In this document: in pieces, positions 60,205-64,000 of the stretch | How positions within the stretch are numbered: the first letter of the stretch is position 1 | Layout: the number at the start of each line of letters is the position of its first letter | Origin: Loktanella sp. | Lineage (GTDB): Bacteria; Pseudomonadota; Alphaproteobacteria; Rhodobacterales; Rhodobacteraceae | Length of the DNA: 64,000 nt | Direction of reading: 5' to 3' | NCBI GenBank assembly: GCA_024686085.1 | Contig: JAIBDT010000005.1 | Coordinates: forward strand, 1-64,000 | Program-made: the position numbers and the translations under genes | The notes under the pieces: model-generated | What the model was told of the DNA's origin: nothing | Seen by the model: only the letters and a program-made list of their open reading frames with translations | Database searches by the model: none

Positions 60205-63200
60205 ATGTGCGCCGACACCCCTGAATACAAAGAGACACTGAACCTGCCGAAAACGGATTTTCCGATGCGTGCCGGATTGCCGAAGCGCGAGCCCGAGTGG
60301 CTTGATCGTTGGGTCAAAATGGACGTTTACGGCCAGCTCCGTGCCAAAACAGGTCGTCCGCAGTTCACGCTGCACGATGGACCGCCTTATGCGAACGGTC
60401 ATTTACACATCGGCCACGCGCTCAACAAGATCCTCAAGGATATGGTTGTCCGCTCGCAGCAGATGATGGGCAAAGACGCCCGTTACATCCCTGGTTGGGA
60501 CTGCCACGGTCTGCCGATCGAGTGGAAAATCGAAGAGCAATACCGCAATAAGGGCCGTGATAAAGACGACGTGCCTGTTGTTGAGTTCCGTCAGGAATGC
60601 CGCGAGTTTGCCGCAGGCTGGGTCGATATCCAACGCGAAGAGTTCAAGCGCCTTGGCGTGCAGGGCAATTGGGCCGAGCCGTATCTGACGATGAATTTTC
60701 ACGCCGAGCGCGTGATCGCAGAAGAGTTCCAGAAGTTCCTGATGAACGGCACCTTGTATCAAGGCTCCAAACCTGTGATGTGGTCGCCTGTCGAGCAGAC
60801 CGCCTTGGCCGAGGCCGAGGTCGAGTATGCCGATAAAGAGAGCTTTGCGATCTGGGTGAAGTTTAAGGTTGTTTCTACTAATGCTGAGAATGCTGCCAAT
60901 TTTGGAAAGGTTGCCCTTAGCGATCAAAAGCAAGAAGCTGCTGCTCACTATGCAGAGACTATAGCTAATTGGAAAGATCTCGAGGGGGCGTATGTCGTAA
61001 TATGGACTACAACGCCTTGGACGATTCCGTCGAACAAAGCCGTCGTTTATAGCGATGACATTGAGTACGGCCTATATGAGGTCACGGGCACGCCAGATGA
61101 ATGCTGGCTGAATGTCGGCGAGCGTTTTATCCTTTCGGATAAAATGGCGGATGCGGTTTTTGCCAAGGCAAGACTGGAAGACGGCATGTGGAAACGTGTC
61201 GGCTCAGTTGATCATCGAAACTTACACAACATGTCTTTAGCCCATCCGTTGGCTGGTGCTGAGGGTGGCAATGGCGAGTGGGACGCCCCACGCGATTTCC
61301 GCGCCGCCCCGTTCGTGACCAACGACGAAGGCACCGGCTTTGTGCATTGCGCCCCGTCGCACGGTATGGACGAATTCGAGCTTTACCGCGATCTGGGCAT
61401 GTTGGAGCAGGTCATCACCTATAACGTGATGGAAGATGGTCGTTTCCGCGATGATTTGCCGTTCTTTGGTGGTGCTGCGATCCTGCGCGATAAGCCGAAC
61501 AAAAAGAACAAGAACAACCCTTGGGAAGGTGATGCGAACACGGCTGTTATGACCAAACTGGTTGAGGTAGGCGGGCTCTTCGCACGAGGCGTCATCAAGC
61601 ACAGCTATCCGCATTCTTGGCGCTCGAAGGCACCCGTGATCTTCCGCAACACGCCGCAGTGGTTTGCTGCGATTGATAAAGCGGTGGGCGACGGGCAGGA
61701 CACGTATGGCACGACGATCCGTGAACGTGCGCTGCGGTCCATCGACGAATTGGTCACATGGACCCCGCAAAAGGGCCGTAACCGCCTGTTCGCGATGATC
61801 GAGCAGCGCCCTGATTGGGTGCTGTCGCGTCAACGTGCGTGGGGCGTGCCGTTGACCTGTTTCACCAAGGTGGGCGCGCTGCCAACGGACGATGATTTCT
61901 TGCTGCGTAATGCGGAGGTGAACGCACGCATCGTTGAGGCCTTTGAGGCTGAAGGCGCGGATGCGTGGTATCAGGATGGCGCGAAAGAGCGGTTCCTGAG
62001 TGGGATCGTGGACGTCGATGCCTACGATCAGGTCATGGATATCTTGGACGTTTGGTTTGATAGCGGCTCGACCCACGCCTTTACGCTGCGCGACCGTGAA
62101 GACGGGTCCGCGGACGGCATGGCAGACCTTTACCTTGAGGGGACCGATCAGCACCGTGGTTGGTTCCACTCGTCCTTGTTACAGGCCTGCGGAACGATGG
62201 GCCACGCGCCGTATCGCGGTGTTTTGACTCACGGATTTACGCTAGATGCGAAGGGCATGAAGATGTCCAAATCCATCGGCAATACCATCGTCCCCGAGAA
62301 AATCGTGCAGCAATATGGCGCGGATATCTTGCGGCTTTGGGTGGCGCAGACCGATTATACCAACGACCAGCGGATCGGTGATGAAATTCTGAAAGGGACA
62401 GCGGATAGCTATCGTCGTCTGCGTAACACGCTGCGGTTTATGCTTGGCTCGCTGGCTGACTTTACCGAGGCGGATCGTGTGGCAGTGGCGGAGATGCCAG
62501 AGCTGGAACAGGTGATCTTGCACCGTTTGAGCGAGCTCGATGAGGTCGTGCGCAAGGGCTATGCCGCGTATGATTTCCAAGGTGTGTTCAGCGCCGTGTT
62601 CACCTTTGCGACGGTCGATCTGTCGGCGTTCTACTTCGATATCCGCAAGGATGCGCTTTATTGTGATGGCGATACGGCACGTCGTCGTGCGGCGCGCACA
62701 GTGCTCGATATCCTGTTCCACCGTCTGACAAAGTGGCTGGCCCCTGTGCTGGTGTTCACGATGGAAGAGGTCTGGTTAGAGCGCTTCCCGGGTGACGCAA
62801 GCTCGGTTCACTTGGTCGATTTCGACGAGACCCCAAGCGATTGGCGCAACGATGCGCTGGCAGCGAAATGGGCGACGGTGCGTTCTGTGCGCCGTGTTGT
62901 GACGGGCGCGTTGGAGGTCGAGCGGACGGCGAAGGTCATCGGTGCATCGTTGGAAGCAGCGCCAACGGTTTACGTGACTGCGGAGACGGCGAAGCTGTTG
63001 GAAACAGTGGCCTTTGACGACCTGAGTATCACATCGGGCATCTATGTCTCGACCGACGCGGCCCCAGCGGGTGCGTTCACGTCTGACGATGTGGCGGACG
63101 TGGCTGTAGTCTTTGCTAAGGCAGAAGGCGAGAAGTGCCAGCGGTGCTGGAAGATCTTGCCAGATGTTGGCACGCATGCCCATGCGGGTGTGTGCGGACG

Positions 63201-63222
63201 TTGTGACGAGGCACTCAAGTAA
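60205..63222 (+). CDS. ileS: Isoleucyl-tRNA synthetase
   Basis: A 1,005-residue class I synthetase with HIGH in NGHLHIGHALNK (68-71), the editing-domain region VIWTTTPWTIPSNKAVVY, KMSKS in GMKMSKSIGNT (about 686) and C-terminal zinc-binding cysteines CQRCW...CGRCDEAL. The N-terminus (CADTPEYKETLNLPKTDFPM) is typical of Rhodobacterales. One segment (about residues 222-270) has AT-rich codons unlike the rest (see findings). Followed two bases later by ogt. Confidence 0.97.
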   Translation: MCADTPEYKETLNLPKTDFPMRAGLPKREPEWLDRWVKMDVYGQLRAKTGRPQFTLHDGPPYANGHLHIGHALNKILKDMVVRSQQMMGKDARYIPGWDCHGLPIEWKIEEQYRNKGRDKDDVPVVEFRQECREFAAGWVDIQREEFKRLGVQGNWAEPYLTMNFHAERVIAEEFQKFLMNGTLYQGSKPVMWSPVEQTALAEAEVEYADKESFAIWVKFKVVSTNAENAANFGKVALSDQKQEAAAHYAETIANWKDLEGAYVVIWTTTPWTIPSNKAVVYSDDIEYGLYEVTGTPDECWLNVGERFILSDKMADAVFAKARLEDGMWKRVGSVDHRNLHNMSLAHPLAGAEGGNGEWDAPRDFRAAPFVTNDEGTGFVHCAPSHGMDEFELYRDLGMLEQVITYNVMEDGRFRDDLPFFGGAAILRDKPNKKNKNNPWEGDANTAVMTKLVEVGGLFARGVIKHSYPHSWRSKAPVIFRNTPQWFAAIDKAVGDGQDTYGTTIRERALRSIDELVTWTPQKGRNRLFAMIEQRPDWVLSRQRAWGVPLTCFTKVGALPTDDDFLLRNAEVNARIVEAFEAEGADAWYQDGAKERFLSGIVDVDAYDQVMDILDVWFDSGSTHAFTLRDREDGSADGMADLYLEGTDQHRGWFHSSLLQACGTMGHAPYRGVLTHGFTLDAKGMKMSKSIGNTIVPEKIVQQYGADILRLWVAQTDYTNDQRIGDEILKGTADSYRRLRNTLRFMLGSLADFTEADRVAVAEMPELEQVILHRLSELDEVVRKGYAAYDFQGVFSAVFTFATVDLSAFYFDIRKDALYCDGDTARRRAARTVLDILFHRLTKWLAPVLVFTMEEVWLERFPGDASSVHLVDFDETPSDWRNDALAAKWATVRSVRRVVTGALEVERTAKVIGASLEAAPTVYVTAETAKLLETVAFDDLSITSGIYVSTDAAPAGAFTSDDVADVAVVFAKAEGEKCQRCWKILPDVGTHAHAGVCGRCDEALK

Positions 63223-63223
63223 C

Positions 63224-63694
63224 ATGGGGCAGACCCCATTCTACGTTTCATCACTTCCAAACAGCCCAGTTGGGCCTTTGTCGGTGGTCGTGCAGGATGG
63301 GGCCGTCGTACGGTTGGAATGGTCGGTGGTGGGCGGGGAGAGTGATCCTGTCTCCACCGAGGCCGTGGCGCAATTGACGCAGTATTTTGCAGGAGAGCGG
63401 CAGGTGTTTGATCTGCCGCTTAGCCCCCGAGTCAGCGCTTTTCAGGTGAAATTTGGCACGGCCCTTTGCGCGATTCCGTTTGGGGAAACCCGCACATACG
63501 GCGAGCTTGCGCGCGACATGGGCGTGCCTGCGCAAGCGATTGGGCAGGCCTGCGGTGCCAATCCTATCCCGATCATTATCCCCTGTCACCGCGTACTTGG
63601 GGCCAACAGTTTGGGCGGTTTTTCGGGTGCTGGTGGTGTTGAGGGGAAAGTGCAACTATTGCGCCATGAGGGGGCGGCCTCTTTGTTGATTTGA
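63224..63694 (+). CDS. ogt: Methylated-DNA-protein-cysteine methyltransferase
   Basis: A 156-residue suicide repair protein. The active-site loop is IIIPCHRVLGANSLGGFSG (PCHR with the acceptor cysteine), preceded by IPFGETRTYGELARD, the helix-turn-helix that contacts DNA. Removes O6-alkyl groups from guanine. The frame extends upstream into ileS; the chosen ATG starts one base after the ileS stop. Confidence 0.95.
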   Translation: MGQTPFYVSSLPNSPVGPLSVVVQDGAVVRLEWSVVGGESDPVSTEAVAQLTQYFAGERQVFDLPLSPRVSAFQVKFGTALCAIPFGETRTYGELARDMGVPAQAIGQACGANPIPIIIPCHRVLGANSLGGFSGAGGVEGKVQLLRHEGAASLLI

Positions 63695-63707
63695 AGGCGC
63701 AGTTAAT

Positions 63708-64000
63708 ATGACAGTTTGGGTTTTGGCAGCTGTCCTAGGGGCCGCCTTCCTACATGCGCTTTGGAACGCATTGATCAAGCTGGGCCTGTCCAAACTGACC
63801 TCAATGTTGATCCTGACCTTGGTTCAGGGGGCTATGGGCTGTGCGATCGCATTGACGCGGCCCTTTCCAGAGCCGCAAGTATGGCTGTGGCTCCTGGCCT
63901 CTGGCGTTTTCCACGCGGCTTACAAGTTGTTTCTCGCCTTTGCCTATGAACAAGGCGACCTAAGTCGGGTCTATCCAATCGCGCGGGGGGCAGCCCCGAT
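63708..64000 (+). CDS. EamA/DMT-family transporter, N-terminal part (cut by the window end)
   Basis: The first 97 residues (MTVWVLAAVLGAAFLHALWN) show the start of a drug/metabolite transporter, with helices separated by short loops and the conserved LHALWNALIKLG. The rest is outside the window. Confidence 0.75.
   Translation, partial: MTVWVLAAVLGAAFLHALWNALIKLGLSKLTSMLILTLVQGAMGCAIALTRPFPEPQVWLWLLASGVFHAAYKLFLAFAYEQGDLSRVYPIARGAAP

Noticed and set aside
60021-60224. An open frame between the extensin-like gene and ileS reading LLSLGLVLAFAQVYKPFYEF
   Set aside because: It looks protein-like at first but has no ATG, GTG or TTG start in frame and overlaps the ileS start; kept out unless homologues are found.

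Overview
The window looks like chromosomal DNA of a marine alphaproteobacterium of the Rhodobacterales (Roseobacter group). The basis is gene content and order: a cbb3 oxidase cluster next to an FnrL-type regulator, a glycogen operon, a riboswitch-led gcvTHP operon, a betaine-type ABC transporter next to demethylating flavoproteins, and the IleS N-terminus typical of the group. No species can be named from the sequence alone. I found no rRNA, tRNA, CRISPR array or intact mobile element.

Layout. 1-0.98 kb: an exported beta-rich protein with a terminator. 1-8.9 kb (minus strand): ccoNOQP and ccoGHIS, the microaerobic cbb3 oxidase and its assembly/copper-loading genes, each led by an FNR-type box; a universal-stress gene runs divergently with its own box, and fnrL lies convergent to it. 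10.7-13.1 kb: the carboxynorspermidine (alternative spermidine) pathway pair. 13.1-18.2 kb: a membrane-anchored AraC-type regulator divergent from an alpha/beta hydrolase, a PhnD-like binding protein, and a large N-methylproline/dimethylglycine demethylase-like flavoprotein. 18.3-26.2 kb: an accessory, decaying stretch with an SpvB/Tc-toxin-like remnant, a frameshifted RTX/cadherin-like surface protein, a cupin-amine oxidase pair and a deleted IS3-family element with both ends still visible. 26.2-37.4 kb: a complete glycogen cycle (glgB, glgC, glgA, glgX, pgm, then glgP after a hairpin). 37.5-39.6 kb: an LpxR-like outer-membrane protein and a Hint-domain protein. 39.6-42.9 kb (minus): a four-gene, translationally coupled operon (PLP lyase, M24 hydrolase, Asp/Glu racemase-type enzyme, rhodanese) whose pathway I cannot name; it is the best candidate here for an undescribed system. 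42.9-47.6 kb: a tandem glycine riboswitch and gcvT-gcvH-gcvP. 47.7-54.0 kb: betaine-type ABC transporter, FAD oxidase, uronate-dehydrogenase-like enzyme and OYE. 54.0-64.0 kb: a YdcZ pair, rpsD, a small damaged gene, a GNAT enzyme, hisC-tyrC, an extensin-like protein, ileS, ogt and the start of an EamA transporter.

How it fits together (inference): FnrL probably switches the oxidase and its assembly genes, and perhaps the stress protein, as oxygen falls. The demethylating flavoproteins, the betaine-type transporter and the glycine cleavage system would together turn N-methylated amines into glycine and one-carbon units. Glycogen genes store surplus carbon. Genes are densely packed, with ATGA/TGATG/TAATG couplings and several convergent pairs whose stop codons overlap.
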